A stretch of 39,456 nucleotides of DNA from an uncultured Gammaproteobacteria bacterium (GTDB taxonomy: Bacteria > Pseudomonadota > Gammaproteobacteria > PS1 > Pseudothioglobaceae): contig CAJXHL010000007.1 in the NCBI GenBank assembly GCA_913054335.1, positions 1 through 39,456 on the forward strand. Reading direction: 5' to 3'. A program made the position numbers and the translations under genes. Position 1 is the stretch's first letter. The number at the start of each line of letters is the position of its first letter. The notes below the pieces were generated by a model. That model was not told the origin of the DNA. It saw only the letters and a program-made list of their open reading frames with translations, and did not search any database. Positions 1 through 9,426 of the stretch are shown here, piece by piece.

Positions 1-366
1 GATCTTTATTTAGAAGATGTCCGAAGTTATCGTGAACAACAAATGCAAGACAGTGGCATTGATTGTCTTTTCCCGTGCTGGGGAATCAACACTACGGAGT
101 TTTCAAAATCAATTATTGATTTAGGCATTAAAGCCAAAATCAGCTGCCTAGACCCTCGTTTCTTAGATGATTCATTAGCAGGACACGAATACAACAAAGG
201 TTTCCTAGAAAAATTACCAATAACGGTTGACCCTTGCGGTGAAAATGGTGAATTTCATACTTTTGTTTATGACTCACCTTCCTTTGCAGAACCCATTCGA
301 ACCCAACAAGGCGTAACACTTAAGCGTGATGAATTTGTTTTTACCGATTGGGTGCAAAGAGATTAA
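1..366 (+). CDS. DUF71/Dph6-like ATP-binding amidoligase, C-terminal part
   Basis: The reading frame is open from base 1, so the N-terminus lies outside the window and 121 codons are visible. The residues DLYLEDVRSYRE, LFPCWG and especially VDPCGENGEFHTFVYD are typical of the C-terminal half of the DUF71 / diphthine-ammonia-ligase-like ATP pyrophosphatase family. Archaeal and eukaryotic relatives amidate diphthine on elongation factor 2. Bacteria lack diphthamide, so the bacterial substrate is not known. Several bacterial members sit beside cobalamin genes, and here a corrinoid adenosyltransferase starts 35 bases downstream on the same strand, which hints at a link (inference). The N-terminal PP-loop motif cannot be checked. 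The protein ends with a normal TAA. Confidence 0.75.
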   Translation, partial: DLYLEDVRSYREQQMQDSGIDCLFPCWGINTTEFSKSIIDLGIKAKISCLDPRFLDDSLAGHEYNKGFLEKLPITVDPCGENGEFHTFVYDSPSFAEPIRTQQGVTLKRDEFVFTDWVQRD

Positions 367-401
367 CCCTATAATAACAACCAAAAACGGAGCGATAGCA
401 G

Positions 402-992
402 ATGGATAATTCGTACAAAAAACGAATGCAAAAGAAAAAAGCCTATATAGACTCTAGGATAGAGGCCGCTAACATTGATAAAGGCATTATTGTCTTATTA
501 ACGGGCAATGGCAAGGGTAAGTCCTCATCAGCTATGGGTATGATTTGCCGAGCCTTGGGATATGACTTAAAGGTGGGCTTGGTGCGTTTTCTTAAAGGTG
601 CTCAAGACACCGGTGAAGACTTGTTTCTTAACAACCATCCAAATGTTACTACAGCCCTAATGGAAAGTGGGTTTACTTGGGACACTCAAGACAAAGAGAT
701 GGACATCCAAAAAGCACTTGAAACTTGGAAAAAAGCCAAAGTATTTCTTCAAGATCCAGCCATTGATTTAGTGGTGATTGATGAACTTACTTATATGATC
801 AATTACGGCTATCTTGATGAATTGTCAATCCTTAAACTGCTTATTAACCGTCCACAAAATCAACACGTTGTCATTACCGGTCGAGCGGCAAGTAAGGGCT
901 TAATCGAGGCCTCTGACACCGTCAGTGAAATCAAGGATGTTAAGCATGCCTTTAGAAATAACATAAGGGCACAAAAAGGCATTGATTATTAA
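402..992 (+). CDS. cobO: Corrinoid adenosyltransferase (CobO/BtuR type)
   Basis: This 196-residue protein has the usual length for the CobA/CobO/BtuR family, which transfers adenosine from ATP to reduced cob(I)alamin or cobinamide to make adenosyl-cobamides in the cytoplasm. The P-loop GNGKGKSS is at residues 35-42 and the conserved VVIDELTY segment is near residue 125. The start is supported by GGAG nine bases upstream. It lies just after the DUF71-family gene and could share its transcript. No cobalamin biosynthesis genes or B12 riboswitch are visible, so it may serve salvage. B12-dependent enzymes elsewhere are the presumed clients; the UroD-superfamily gene at 12612-13910 is the only possible corrinoid-linked protein in the window. 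Confidence 0.9.
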   Translation: MDNSYKKRMQKKKAYIDSRIEAANIDKGIIVLLTGNGKGKSSSAMGMICRALGYDLKVGLVRFLKGAQDTGEDLFLNNHPNVTTALMESGFTWDTQDKEMDIQKALETWKKAKVFLQDPAIDLVVIDELTYMINYGYLDELSILKLLINRPQNQHVVITGRAASKGLIEASDTVSEIKDVKHAFRNNIRAQKGIDY

Positions 993-1075
993 TTTTAACT
1001 CGAACCAAGATTAGGTTAAAAGTAAGCAGTGGGTGTTAGTTATTGGGACCTAGTTATAAAAATTTTTGATAGTTG

Positions 1076-2437
1076 CTAAGTGTTCTCAATCAAATAATCC
1101 AGGGCTTCAGATAAGCGATTGATAGCAACGATTTTTATTCCTTTTAGTGGTTTTTTTGGCGCATTAGCTTTGGGCATAATTGCTAGCTTAAAGCCCTGTT
1201 TTTGGGCCTCTGATAGTCTCTCTTGGGCGTTGTATACTGGTCTAACTTCGCCGGCAAGTCCAACCTCACCAAAAGCAATCCAATCCTTTGGAATCACTCG
1301 GTCACGAAGACTTGAAACAATCGCCAACATTACCACTAAATCGGAGGCTGTTTCGCTAACTTTAATACCGCCAACAACATTGATAAAAACATCCTGATCA
1401 AAAGTTACAACGCCGCCATGTTTGTGGAGAATGGCCAGCTGTAATGAAAGTCGGTTCTGATCCATACCAACACAAATTCTCTTTGGTGCGCCGTTTGCCT
1501 GATCCACTAATGCCTGTACTTCAATTAATAAGGGTCTGGTTGCTTCTCGGGTTACCATCACCATGGAGCCGGGTGCGGATAAGTTTTCATTGGAAAGGAA
1601 GATAGCGGAGGGGTTGGTAATTTGTTGTAAGCCCTTTTTACTCATTGCGAAGACGCTGATTTCATTAACTGCACCAAAGCGATTTTTAACCGCCCTGATG
1701 ATTCTGTAACGACCGCCAGCATCCCCTTCAAAGTAAAGCACGCTATCAACCATATGTTCTAAGATTCTTGGTCCTGCCAAAGAGCCGCCCTTAGTCACAT
1801 GGCCAATCATCAGTATGATGGTGTTTGTTTGTTTTGCGTATTGAGTCAGCTGCGCTGCACAATCTCTCACTTGGGTAACAGAGCCGGGTACGGAAGTCGA
1901 GGTGTCACTCACCAATGTTTGAATAGAGTCAATAACAATGACTTTTGGGTTCAGGTTTTTTGCTGTCTTAAGTATCTTTTCAAGGTAGGTTTCACTCAGT
2001 ATTTGGACATCTGCATCAATGCCGAGTCGAATGGCTCGGTCGCTAATTTGTTGTGCTGACTCTTCACCACTGACATAAAGTGTATTTTCGAAGGAATTAA
2101 TAGAGGCCAAAGCCTGAAGAATCAATGTTGATTTACCAATTCCAGGATCACCACCGATAAGCACCACAGAACCCTCAACCAAGCCACCACCCAAAGTGCG
2201 ATCTAGTTCGCTAAGGCCGGTTGAAAGTCTGATATTTGCCTGGGTTTTGACTTTATTAAGTGATTGTACTTTTGAAGGGGGAAGGTCTTTCAAGCTTTCA
2301 GATAGAATTGCCTTTGATGGCGTTACAAACACCTCTTCCAAAGTGTTCCATTCTTTACACTCTAAGCACTGCCCTGCCCATTGATAATGGGTTGCACCAC
2401 AATTGGCACATACAAATTCTACTTTTGTTTTAGCCAT
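1076..2437 (-). CDS. radA: DNA repair protein RadA (Sms)
   Basis: The 453-residue protein has normal RadA length and architecture. A zinc finger with C10, C13, C24 and C27 is followed by a RecA-like ATPase with Walker A GGDPGIGKST (near residue 95). The RadA-specific KNRFG motif is near residue 250, and a C-terminal Lon-like domain follows (from about residue 330, with the FGEVGLAGEVRPV segment). RadA is a hexameric branch-migration helicase that extends RecA-made recombination intermediates. It converges on cobO. The 83 bases between the two stops hold a weak inverted repeat (TTTTAAC...GTTAAAA) that is not a convincing terminator. nrdR lies 79 bases upstream on the same strand. Confidence 0.96.
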   Translation of the reverse strand: MAKTKVEFVCANCGATHYQWAGQCLECKEWNTLEEVFVTPSKAILSESLKDLPPSKVQSLNKVKTQANIRLSTGLSELDRTLGGGLVEGSVVLIGGDPGIGKSTLILQALASINSFENTLYVSGEESAQQISDRAIRLGIDADVQILSETYLEKILKTAKNLNPKVIVIDSIQTLVSDTSTSVPGSVTQVRDCAAQLTQYAKQTNTIILMIGHVTKGGSLAGPRILEHMVDSVLYFEGDAGGRYRIIRAVKNRFGAVNEISVFAMSKKGLQQITNPSAIFLSNENLSAPGSMVMVTREATRPLLIEVQALVDQANGAPKRICVGMDQNRLSLQLAILHKHGGVVTFDQDVFINVVGGIKVSETASDLVVMLAIVSSLRDRVIPKDWIAFGEVGLAGEVRPVYNAQERLSEAQKQGFKLAIMPKANAPKKPLKGIKIVAINRLSEALDYLIENT

Positions 2438-2516
2438 GGTACTTAAAGGTGTTTATTGATAAAAATTAGCGAAAGAAGCATAACAAAGCATTATGCCCAT
2501 CTGGACAACCCAAGGG

Positions 2517-2969
2517 TTACTTTTTCATTAATTTATCAATTTCACTTTTGAAAGCCTCAATGTCTTGAAATTGACGATAAACTGAGGCGAAGCGGATATA
2601 GGCAACCTCGTCAAGGGCTTGAAGCTCTTCCATGACCCATTCGCCAATCAATGATGAATGAACTTCGCGGTCGTTTTGCGCCATCAGGCGGCGTTCAATT
2701 TTTTGAATCGCCGTCTCAATTTTGGCAGTTTCAACGGGTCTTTTTTCTAAAGCCTTGAGCAAGCCAGCGCGCAATTTTTCTTCGCTAAAAGATTGTCTTG
2801 AATCATCACTTTTGATTAAGCGAGGGAGGTTTAAATCAACGGTTTCTCGGGTGGAGTGCCTCTCACCGCAGGAAAGACACTCTCGACGACGACGCACTTG
2901 TGAGCCATCATCGAGAAGTCGCGTATCCAGTACTTTTGTATCATCAGATTGACAAAATGGACAGCGCAT
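2517..2969 (-). CDS. nrdR: Transcriptional repressor NrdR
   Basis: The 150-residue protein starts with MRCPFC and has four zinc-binding cysteines (C3, C6, C31, C34) followed by an ATP-cone from about residue 46. NrdR senses ATP/dATP and represses ribonucleotide reductase genes. The glyA-nrdR order on one strand is common in gammaproteobacteria. The leader is unusual: a ~271-base structured repeat ends five bases before this ATG, and the apparent Shine-Dalgarno (AAAGG, nine bases upstream) is part of that repeat's terminal inverted arm. Translation may therefore depend on whether the arm is paired. Confidence 0.96.
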   Translation of the reverse strand: MRCPFCQSDDTKVLDTRLLDDGSQVRRRRECLSCGERHSTRETVDLNLPRLIKSDDSRQSFSEEKLRAGLLKALEKRPVETAKIETAIQKIERRLMAQNDREVHSSLIGEWVMEELQALDEVAYIRFASVYRQFQDIEAFKSEIDKLMKK

Positions 2970-2974
2970 TTCTA

Positions 2975-3245
2975 GAGACCTTTATACAGCCAAACTTGGC
3001 GTCTGCTGAGTGTAGAAAATAAAGAAAAAACAAATAAGAATTTGAAATTAATAGTTTGTGCTATTGATGAGATTAATTCTTTGTTTTTTATCATTTGATG
3101 CCTCAGCCTTACAGGATAAGGTAATTTTATCATTTATTTTTGTTATTTCTTTTTGCTTTATCAATAAGTAGAGCTTCAAAGAAATGCCTTAATAAATAGT
3201 TAAAATTACCATTATCAGACCCAAGTTTGGCTATACAAAGGCCTC
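2975..3245 (-). repeat. MITE-like structured element, copy 1 (nrdR leader)
   Basis: The ends are inverted repeats: bases 2975-2999 and the reverse complement of 3221-3245 agree at 22 of 25 positions, and the match continues as GTCTG after one extra base on the left. Internal inverted pairs are GCTGAG/CTCAGC (3005-3010 with 3102-3107) and AATAG/CTATT (3050-3054 with 3061-3065). The interior is homologous, in reverse orientation, to 10838-11107, including CTCATCAATAG, GGCTGAGG and TCTACTT. The terminus GAGACCTTTG resembles ends of some IS5-group elements from memory. No clear target duplication flanks this copy. It occupies nearly the whole glyA-nrdR gap and would be transcribed as the nrdR 5' UTR. 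Confidence 0.8.
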
Positions 3246-3255
3246 TTTGTCTCTC

Positions 3256-4509
3256 TTATTTATACACAGGGTGTCCTGCACAAAGCACCTCAACCTTAGA
3301 TCTAACTTCATCAATCACCGCAGGGTTTTCGATATCGTCACAGATATCACAAATCCAAGTCGCAAGATCACGACAATCAGATTCGCCAAAGCCTCTTGTT
3401 GTCGCTGCTGGCGTACCAACACGTATACCACTAGTAATAAAAGGTGATTGTGGATCGTTTGGTACAGCATTTTTGTTTACTGTAATGTGTGCAGAACCTA
3501 GAGCTGCATCAACGGCTTTGCCCGTTAGGCCTTGTGAGATAAAACTTACTAGGAATAAGTGATCATCTGTGCCGCCAGAAACAACATCGTAGCCACGAGA
3601 AATAAAAGTTTCAGCCATTGCTTGCGCGTTAATAACCACTTGCGTTTGGTAAGCTTTAAAGTCTTCGCCTAATGCCTCTTTAAAAGCAACCGCTTTAGCA
3701 GCAATAACGTGCATTAGTGGGCCGCCCTGAATGCCTGGGAAAATAGCTGCATTCAGCTTCTTTTCAATTTCTTCATTGGCTCTCGCAAGAATCAAGCCGC
3801 CTCTTGGTCCTCTTAATGTTTTATGGGTTGTTGTTGTTACAACATCAGCAACAGCCATTGGTGATGGGTATAAGCCTGTTGCAACTAAACCTGCAACGTG
3901 TGCCATATCAACAAATAGGTAAGCACCCACTTGATCAGCAATTTCTCTAAAACGGTTCCAATCAATAATGCGAGAGTATGCTGAAAAACCAGCAATAATC
4001 ATTTTTGGCTTGTGTTCATTAGCTAGGCGTTCAACTTCATCGTAGTCAATTTCACCAGTCTCAGCCTTTAAACCATATTGAATTGCGTTAAAGTTTTTGC
4101 CGGAGAATGAAGGTTTAGCGCCGTGTGTTAAATGACCGCCGTGAGCCAAGCTCATGCCAAGAATTGTGTCACCTGGCACCAATAGAGCTTGAAAAACAGC
4201 AGCGTTTGCCTGAGAACCTGAATGGGGTTGAACGTTGGCATAATCTGCGCCAAAAAGTTCTTTTGCGCGATCAATCGCTAATTGCTCTACAACGTCTACA
4301 TGCTCGCAACCACCGTAGTAGCGCTTGTAAGGATAGCCCTCGGCATATTTGTTGGTCAGTTGTGAGCCTTGAGCCTCCATGACTGCGGGTGATGTGTAAT
4401 TTTCAGAAGCAATTAACTCAATGTGTGCCTCTTGGCGAGCTACTTCAGCATTAACTGCATTAGCAATATCAACATCAACTACAGACAAAGTTTGGGATTT
4501 ATCGAACAT
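3256..4509 (-). CDS. glyA: Serine hydroxymethyltransferase
   Basis: The 417-residue protein matches bacterial SHMT length and sequence throughout ([35 protein letters not shown]). The PLP lysine lies in [13 protein letters not shown] near residue 230. It interconverts serine and glycine with methylene-tetrahydrofolate in the cytosol. The start has a strong Shine-Dalgarno (GGAGAAGAG). Besides its core role it would absorb glycine and one-carbon units from the dimethylglycine/sarcosine-type oxidation suggested by the genes at 32.8-39 kb (inference). The 269-base gap to the divergent dadA carries both promoters; I see no riboswitch in it. Confidence 0.97.
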   Translation of the reverse strand: MFDKSQTLSVVDVDIANAVNAEVARQEAHIELIASENYTSPAVMEAQGSQLTNKYAEGYPYKRYYGGCEHVDVVEQLAIDRAKELFGADYANVQPHSGSQANAAVFQALLVPGDTILGMSLAHGGHLTHGAKPSFSGKNFNAIQYGLKAETGEIDYDEVERLANEHKPKMIIAGFSAYSRIIDWNRFREIADQVGAYLFVDMAHVAGLVATGLYPSPMAVADVVTTTTHKTLRGPRGGLILARANEEIEKKLNAAIFPGIQGGPLMHVIAAKAVAFKEALGEDFKAYQTQVVINAQAMAETFISRGYDVVSGGTDDHLFLVSFISQGLTGKAVDAALGSAHITVNKNAVPNDPQSPFITSGIRVGTPAATTRGFGESDCRDLATWICDICDDIENPAVIDEVRSKVEVLCAGHPVYK

Positions 4510-4778
4510 ACTCTTCTCCTATATTAGTAAAGACAGAAGTGAAATATTTTAACCGATAATGCGCTATACGCCAACTTTACAATATTAAAATTATCGATTT
4601 ACAGAAACAAAAACACTTAATAACCTTTAATATACCTCAATTAAATTTAACTATTTCTGCTCATAAAGCGTTTGATTAGGATTATTTCCTGATTTGTCTT
4701 TATATTTGTAGAATTTTGTCATTTATTTCATATGGTAAAGTAAAATTTAGCTTTTTGTAAAACTCTACTCACATAAGT

Positions 4779-6050
4779 ATGAAAGTATTGATTTTAGGCG
4801 GCGGTGTTATCGGCACCACTTCAGCATATTTTCTGGCCAAACAAGGCCATGATGTCACTGTTGTTGAGCGCCAAGAAAATGTAGCACTGGAAACAAGTCA
4901 TGCAAATGCCGGTCAAATTTCCTACTCATATTCCTCGCCTTGGGCTGCGCCAGGTATTCCATTAAAGGCGATCAAGTGGCTTTTAAGTAAGCACTCACCA
5001 CTTGTAATTAACCCACGAGTAAGCACCGAGACGCTCAAATTTGCCTACAGAATGCTGAAAAACTGTAATCACAACAGTTACAACATTAATAAAGGCCGCA
5101 TGCTGAGAATTTCCAATTACGCCAAAGAGTGTCTGAGTGAAATCGAGCAAGACACCAAAATAGAGTACGAGCAAAGAAAAAAAGGCTTTCTACAAATTCT
5201 AAGAACAGATAGGCAGGTGCTAGATACAAAAAAAGATATTGCAGTACTAGAACAATTTGGCACCAAGTACAAGGTTTTAGACGTTGATGGTTGCCTTGCG
5301 GTAGAGCCTGCATTAAAACATGTCGAACATAATATTGCAGGTGGCCTTCAATTTGAAGATGATGCCACTGGTAACTGCTTTAAGTTTACCAACGAGTTGC
5401 AAAAAAAATGCCTTGAACTGGGTGTTAATTTTGAATTCAATGTTACGGCTAGTGCGCTTAAAGTCGAGAACGGCAAAGTGAGTGCTGTTAAAACATGCAA
5501 GGGTGACTTGATGGCCGATAAGTTTGTTGTTGCTATGGGCAGCTATTCTGCACAATTGCTACGACCTGTTGGTATCGATATTCCGGTTTACCCAGTAAAG
5601 GGTTATTCAATCACTGTGCCGATACTGAACGACGAAGATGCTCCTCAATCCACTGTTATGGATGAAACTTACAAGGTAGCCATTACTCGCCTTGGAAATA
5701 ATGTTCGAGCGGCGGGTACGGCTGAACTAATAGGCTATAACTTGACCCTTAGTGAAAAATCACGTGCCACAGTTCGCCACTCTGTTGAGAGCTTATTTCC
5801 ACACGCAGCTGACATGAGTGATGATCACTTTTGGACAGGTCTAAGACCAATGACACCTGACGGTACTCCTGTTATCGGTAAAACGCCAATTTCCAATTTA
5901 TTTATCAATACAGGTCATGGCACACTTGGCTGGACCATGTCGACTGGCTCAGGAAAGTTAATTGCCGATATAGTCTCTGGAAATGAGACAGCAATATCAC
6001 TGGATGGCTTAGAGATGAGTAGATACCCATACGCCGATAAGGTCACTTAA
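4779..6050 (+). CDS. dadA: D-amino acid dehydrogenase (DadA)
   Basis: The 423-residue flavoprotein has the N-terminal FAD fold LILGGGVIGTTSAYFLA and the DadA hallmarks SHANAGQISYSYSSPWAAPG (residues ~41-60), TGLRPMTPDGTPVIG and NTGHGTLGWTM. It oxidises D-alanine and other D-amino acids to 2-oxo acids plus ammonia and passes electrons to the respiratory chain at the membrane. It is first in the dadA-dadX-ridA operon, with dadX only four bases downstream. The pyruvate and ammonia made here overlap with alanine dehydrogenase of the taurine cluster. I see no strong promoter, only AT-rich sequence with a possible TTGTCA near 4716. Confidence 0.94.
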   Translation: MKVLILGGGVIGTTSAYFLAKQGHDVTVVERQENVALETSHANAGQISYSYSSPWAAPGIPLKAIKWLLSKHSPLVINPRVSTETLKFAYRMLKNCNHNSYNINKGRMLRISNYAKECLSEIEQDTKIEYEQRKKGFLQILRTDRQVLDTKKDIAVLEQFGTKYKVLDVDGCLAVEPALKHVEHNIAGGLQFEDDATGNCFKFTNELQKKCLELGVNFEFNVTASALKVENGKVSAVKTCKGDLMADKFVVAMGSYSAQLLRPVGIDIPVYPVKGYSITVPILNDEDAPQSTVMDETYKVAITRLGNNVRAAGTAELIGYNLTLSEKSRATVRHSVESLFPHAADMSDDHFWTGLRPMTPDGTPVIGKTPISNLFINTGHGTLGWTMSTGSGKLIADIVSGNETAISLDGLEMSRYPYADKVT

Positions 6051-6054
6051 ATCT

Positions 6055-7134
6055 ATGGCCAGAACCTGCATTGCAAGCATCAACCTCAAAGCAGTTAAAA
6101 GCAACTATTTATACGCAAAATCGTTGGCACCTAACTCTAAAGCTATCGCGATTGTTAAGGCCGACGCTTACGGTCATGGTGCAATTGAAGTCGCTGCCTA
6201 CCTAGAAGAAACTGTTGATGCTTTTGGTGTGGCTTGCATTGAAGAGGCCGTCGAATTACGTGAAGCGGGACTCGAGAAAAAGCCCATTTTGTTGCTCGAA
6301 GGGATGTTTGAATCTTCAGAGATTGAGTTGCTTGAAAAGCACGAATTAATGCCGGTCATTGGGAGTACTGCTCAATTGCAATGGATTCTGAATGCAGAAC
6401 TAACCAAGCCAATTAAAGTTTTTTTAAAATACGATTCAGGAATGAGCCGCTTGGGTTTTCATGAAACAGAATTTAAACAAGCTCTTCATGTCCTCGAGTC
6501 AAATAGTAAGATCGCGGAAATTGTGCTGATGACACATTTCTCCAAAGCTGATGAGCCCTATGATATTTTCACTCAAAATCAAATAGACAATTTTAATAGA
6601 ATTGCAAAAGAAACTGGCCACCCCTCTTCTGTAGCAAACTCTGCGGGTATTGTTGCTTGGCGAAATTCTCATAAACAATATAATCGTCCAGGCATTATGC
6701 TCTACGGCTCTTCCCCTTTTAGCGAAGCAAGATATCAAAAAAATTTAGTCCCAGCAATGACGCTATCGTCTGCCTTAATTTCAATTAAAGACTTTAAAAA
6801 AGGGCAAGGCATTGGTTATGGCTCGCGCTTTATTTGTGAGCATGACATGCAAATTGGCGTGGTTGCCGTTGGTTATGCAGATGGCTACTCACGACATGCA
6901 AAAGACGGCACGCCAGTCTTTATTAATGGCACAAGAGCAACAATAGCTGGCAGAGTATCAATGGACATGACAACCATCAACTTGACAGGGGTTCCCAATC
7001 CAAAAATTGGTGACCGAGTCGAAATGTTTGGTGAAAATATAGGCATTAATGAAGTCGCTGAGTTTTCAAATACCATCTCTTATGAAATTCTTAGTAAAAT
7101 CACAAAACGCGTTTACAAACAATATCAAAAATAA
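6055..7134 (+). CDS. dadX: Alanine racemase, catabolic (DadX/Alr)
   Basis: The 359-residue PLP enzyme has the catalytic lysine K35 in IVKADAYGHG. The second catalytic residue is the tyrosine in GIGYGSRF (around residue 257), and SMDMTTINL is in the C-terminal beta domain. It interconverts L- and D-alanine. Its place directly after dadA (four-base gap) marks it as the catabolic racemase that feeds L-alanine to DadA. With no other alr in view, it might also supply D-alanine for the cell wall. The ribosome site is weak (AAGG about 12 bases upstream inside dadA), so translational coupling to dadA is likely. Confidence 0.94.
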   Translation: MARTCIASINLKAVKSNYLYAKSLAPNSKAIAIVKADAYGHGAIEVAAYLEETVDAFGVACIEEAVELREAGLEKKPILLLEGMFESSEIELLEKHELMPVIGSTAQLQWILNAELTKPIKVFLKYDSGMSRLGFHETEFKQALHVLESNSKIAEIVLMTHFSKADEPYDIFTQNQIDNFNRIAKETGHPSSVANSAGIVAWRNSHKQYNRPGIMLYGSSPFSEARYQKNLVPAMTLSSALISIKDFKKGQGIGYGSRFICEHDMQIGVVAVGYADGYSRHAKDGTPVFINGTRATIAGRVSMDMTTINLTGVPNPKIGDRVEMFGENIGINEVAEFSNTISYEILSKITKRVYKQYQK

Positions 7135-7148
7135 CCAGCTTAATTATT

Positions 7149-7502
7149 ATGAAAATTTCCCGATTTGAAACAAACGACCGCATGAGCCGCGCTGTTATAC
7201 ACAACAACACCTTATACCTTTGTGGCCAAGTTGCAACTGACGCAACAACAGACATTAGTGAACAAACTCAAACAATGTTGGATAAAGTAGGGGCTTTATT
7301 AAACAAATATAATAGCTCTAAAGAACATATGCTTTCTGCAACTATTTACCTCAAATCAATGTCTGACTTTAGCTCTATGAATGCCATCTGGGAGGCGTGG
7401 GTGCCCACCGATCATGCCCCAGCTAGAGCTTGCGTTAGCGCCTCAATGGCTAGAGAAGATCTGTTGGTGGAAATCTCTGTTGTGGCAGCGATTAACGCCT
7501 AG
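7149..7502 (+). CDS. RidA/YjgF family enamine/imine deaminase
   Basis: This is a 117-residue single-domain YjgF/YER057c/UK114 protein. It begins MKISRFETNDRMSRAVIHNNTLYLCGQVA and has the conserved arginine in HAPARACVSA followed by LLVEISVVAA. RidA proteins hydrolyse reactive 2-imino acids. As third gene of the dadA-dadX-ridA operon it would hydrolyse the iminopyruvate released by DadA. This YoaB-like subfamily often accompanies amino-acid oxidases and PLP enzymes. The stop overlaps by four bases with the convergent oxygenase gene (7499-8608). Confidence 0.9.
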   Translation: MKISRFETNDRMSRAVIHNNTLYLCGQVATDATTDISEQTQTMLDKVGALLNKYNSSKEHMLSATIYLKSMSDFSSMNAIWEAWVPTDHAPARACVSASMAREDLLVEISVVAAINA

Positions 7503-8608
7503 CTAGCCAAGCGACTTGACAACTGCTTTTCTAATACTCGGTATAAAATTCTAGGACCATCGGCATCAATATAACATCCTTGCAGATGGCGCTCGCCTTC
7601 GCTTGTACAAAAACCAGTTCTACCATGAAGCACCCTGTTGTTATCAAACATCATTAGCTCGCCAGCTTGCAAACGAAACTGAATTTCAAACCCAGGGTCC
7701 GAAAGTAACTCACCCAAACGCTTTCTTGCTTTATGGTATTTCTTCGTCTTTTCTTCACTCATCAGAGGAATGTAATCCAACCGAGGTGAATAATGAATTT
7801 CACAAACATCGCCATGATTATCAAGACTAATCAGTGTTCTTTCTTTCTTGATAATAGCATTATGATCAATAAATTCAAAATACGTGGGCACAGTGCTTAG
7901 CAGTTGGAAATACTCTTCTGACTCTCTTCGCAATTTCTCACATACCGCAAAGCCATCCACCAGCGTCGAACGGCCACCCTCACCTACATCGTTAATTAAG
8001 CTATGTAGTAATTGAATCCCAGGCACTGGTTGACGGTAAGGATTGTCTGTATGAGGATCAAGAGGCGCAGAAGAGTATGCCAAATCATTAGCGTCCTTCT
8101 TAGAATAGACCTCAAAATATTGACCAAAATTGGTCGTTCTAATATGGCCAAATTTTGAAGCGACCTCGATTATTGCATCTTTTTCAGCAGGAACGTCCGT
8201 TAACAACACGTAACCGTGTGTCAAATATTGGTGTATCACTGAATGCAGATATACCTCGTCACTGATTATTTGGTTCCACGAAAAATAAATTTTCTCATCG
8301 GATGCATCCCACTGAATAGGTTCAGGGATACAGTCTTTAGCAAACAACTCAGTTCGCAAATGATCAAGTTCAAGCGTCTCACTATGGTTGTCGTTAAACG
8401 TTAGACTCACTGTTTGATCATCATTAATCTTCACACCAACCAAGGCTAAGTCATCACTCAGGTGGTGAGGGTTAAACAATCGCTGACTCGAGCGCCGATC
8501 AAAAATTGATTCATGGCGGCAGCGCTCCATTAACCAAAGTGCAGGCAGTATCGTTTCCTCACCGTTAATGAGTGTTGTTAGTTGATTATTGTTATTGACT
8601 CGAAACAT
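7499..8608 (-). CDS. Gamma-butyrobetaine hydroxylase-like Fe(II)/2-oxoglutarate dioxygenase
   Basis: The protein is 369 residues from the ATG at 8608, which has GAAGG seven bases upstream. A longer form would need TTG at 8632. Residues ~1-95 form the N-terminal DUF971/GBBH-like domain, and the rest is a TauD/TfdA jelly-roll. The iron ligands are H186 and D188 (PHTDNPYR) and H328 (NNRVLHGRTGF), with R330 or R340 as 2-oxoglutarate-binding candidates. Family members hydroxylate gamma-butyrobetaine, trimethyllysine or trimethylaminoethylphosphonate. The substrate here is uncertain but likely a quaternary ammonium compound. It is a paralogue of the N-terminal half of the fusion at 13928-15637. It diverges from the AA_synth gene across ~175 AT-rich bases. 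Confidence 0.88.
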   Translation of the reverse strand: MFRVNNNNQLTTLINGEETILPALWLMERCRHESIFDRRSSQRLFNPHHLSDDLALVGVKINDDQTVSLTFNDNHSETLELDHLRTELFAKDCIPEPIQWDASDEKIYFSWNQIISDEVYLHSVIHQYLTHGYVLLTDVPAEKDAIIEVASKFGHIRTTNFGQYFEVYSKKDANDLAYSSAPLDPHTDNPYRQPVPGIQLLHSLINDVGEGGRSTLVDGFAVCEKLRRESEEYFQLLSTVPTYFEFIDHNAIIKKERTLISLDNHGDVCEIHYSPRLDYIPLMSEEKTKKYHKARKRLGELLSDPGFEIQFRLQAGELMMFDNNRVLHGRTGFCTSEGERHLQGCYIDADGPRILYRVLEKQLSSRLAS

Positions 8609-8782
8609 TATCAGACCCTTCGTAATAGACAAAAAATTCGCATTTTATGCATCCTCAAGACGTTTGTCTAATCGAATATTCAATAGCTGTTATTTGATTA
8701 TTTAATCTAAATTTATATCAATTTTTATAGAATATCTAAGCCTAATTCCAATGTTATAATTTATCCCTACTTAGAGAATCTT

Positions 8783-9397
8783 ATGCCAGCAGAAATACGT
8801 AAAACACTACTCCACGTTGAAGAAACTTTTATTGAAGGCAGCAAAACAGCGGCCACCCCTTTAACTCTAATTGCAGCTATTGCAGTTGTCAAAAACCCTT
8901 GGCTTGCAAAAGATGGCAATGATGTTTTTGTTCAAGACCTAAAACCCGGTATTCATGACGTGGCGCCAGGTTTAGGAAAAATGTTGAGTGATATGGTAAT
9001 AAACCAAGCAGGTTCAGGCGAGGTAATCGAAGGCTATGGCAAATCAGCCGTGGTTGGCTTGCGAGGCGAAATCGAGCATGCTTCCGCACTTATTCATACA
9101 CTACGCTTTGGTAATTTTTATCGTGAAGCAGTTGGTGCCAAGTCCTACTTGTCGTTCTGCAATACACGTGCTGGTGCTAATGCGCCTATCCTCATTCCAT
9201 TAATGGACAAAAACGATGCCGGGCGTCGCTCGCATTATTTAACCATTCAGCTGGCTATTCCTGACGCACCAGCTGATGATGAAATTGTCGTCGCCTTAGG
9301 CGCTTCTATTGGCGGCAGACCACATCACCGCATCGGTGATCGCTACCAAGATCTCAAAGACTTGGGTCACGATGTTGATAACCCTGCTAGTGTCTAG
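8783..9397 (+). CDS. AA_synth family protein (PF06684 type), function unknown
   Basis: The 204-residue protein matches the so-called amino acid synthesis family: IRKTLLHVEETFIEG at the N-terminus, then EVIEGYGKSAVVGLRGEIEHA, GAKSYLSFCNTRAG and the C-terminal IVVALGASIGGRPHHRIGDRY. The family name comes from genetic context; no reaction is established that I know of. Members often sit near amidase or amine/amide catabolism genes. Here it is divergent from a gamma-butyrobetaine-hydroxylase-like gene and convergent with an MFS carrier. TATAAT at 8755-8760 could be its -10 box, without a good -35. The Shine-Dalgarno (AGAG) is modest. Confidence 0.82.
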   Translation: MPAEIRKTLLHVEETFIEGSKTAATPLTLIAAIAVVKNPWLAKDGNDVFVQDLKPGIHDVAPGLGKMLSDMVINQAGSGEVIEGYGKSAVVGLRGEIEHASALIHTLRFGNFYREAVGAKSYLSFCNTRAGANAPILIPLMDKNDAGRRSHYLTIQLAIPDAPADDEIVVALGASIGGRPHHRIGDRYQDLKDLGHDVDNPASV

Positions 9398-9426
9398 TGG
9401 ATTTGAAAGTTCGCTCGCCTTAAAAA

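Noticed and set aside
2975-3245. Thiamine (TPP) riboswitch, because of a CTGAGG motif
   Set aside because: The other TPP-box elements are missing and neither downstream gene concerns thiamine; inverted ends and a second copy fit a repeat element better.
8609-8632. Longer N-terminus for the gamma-butyrobetaine-hydroxylase-like protein
   Set aside because: It needs a TTG start with no ribosome site; the ATG at 8608 has GAAGG at good spacing and begins where the family does.
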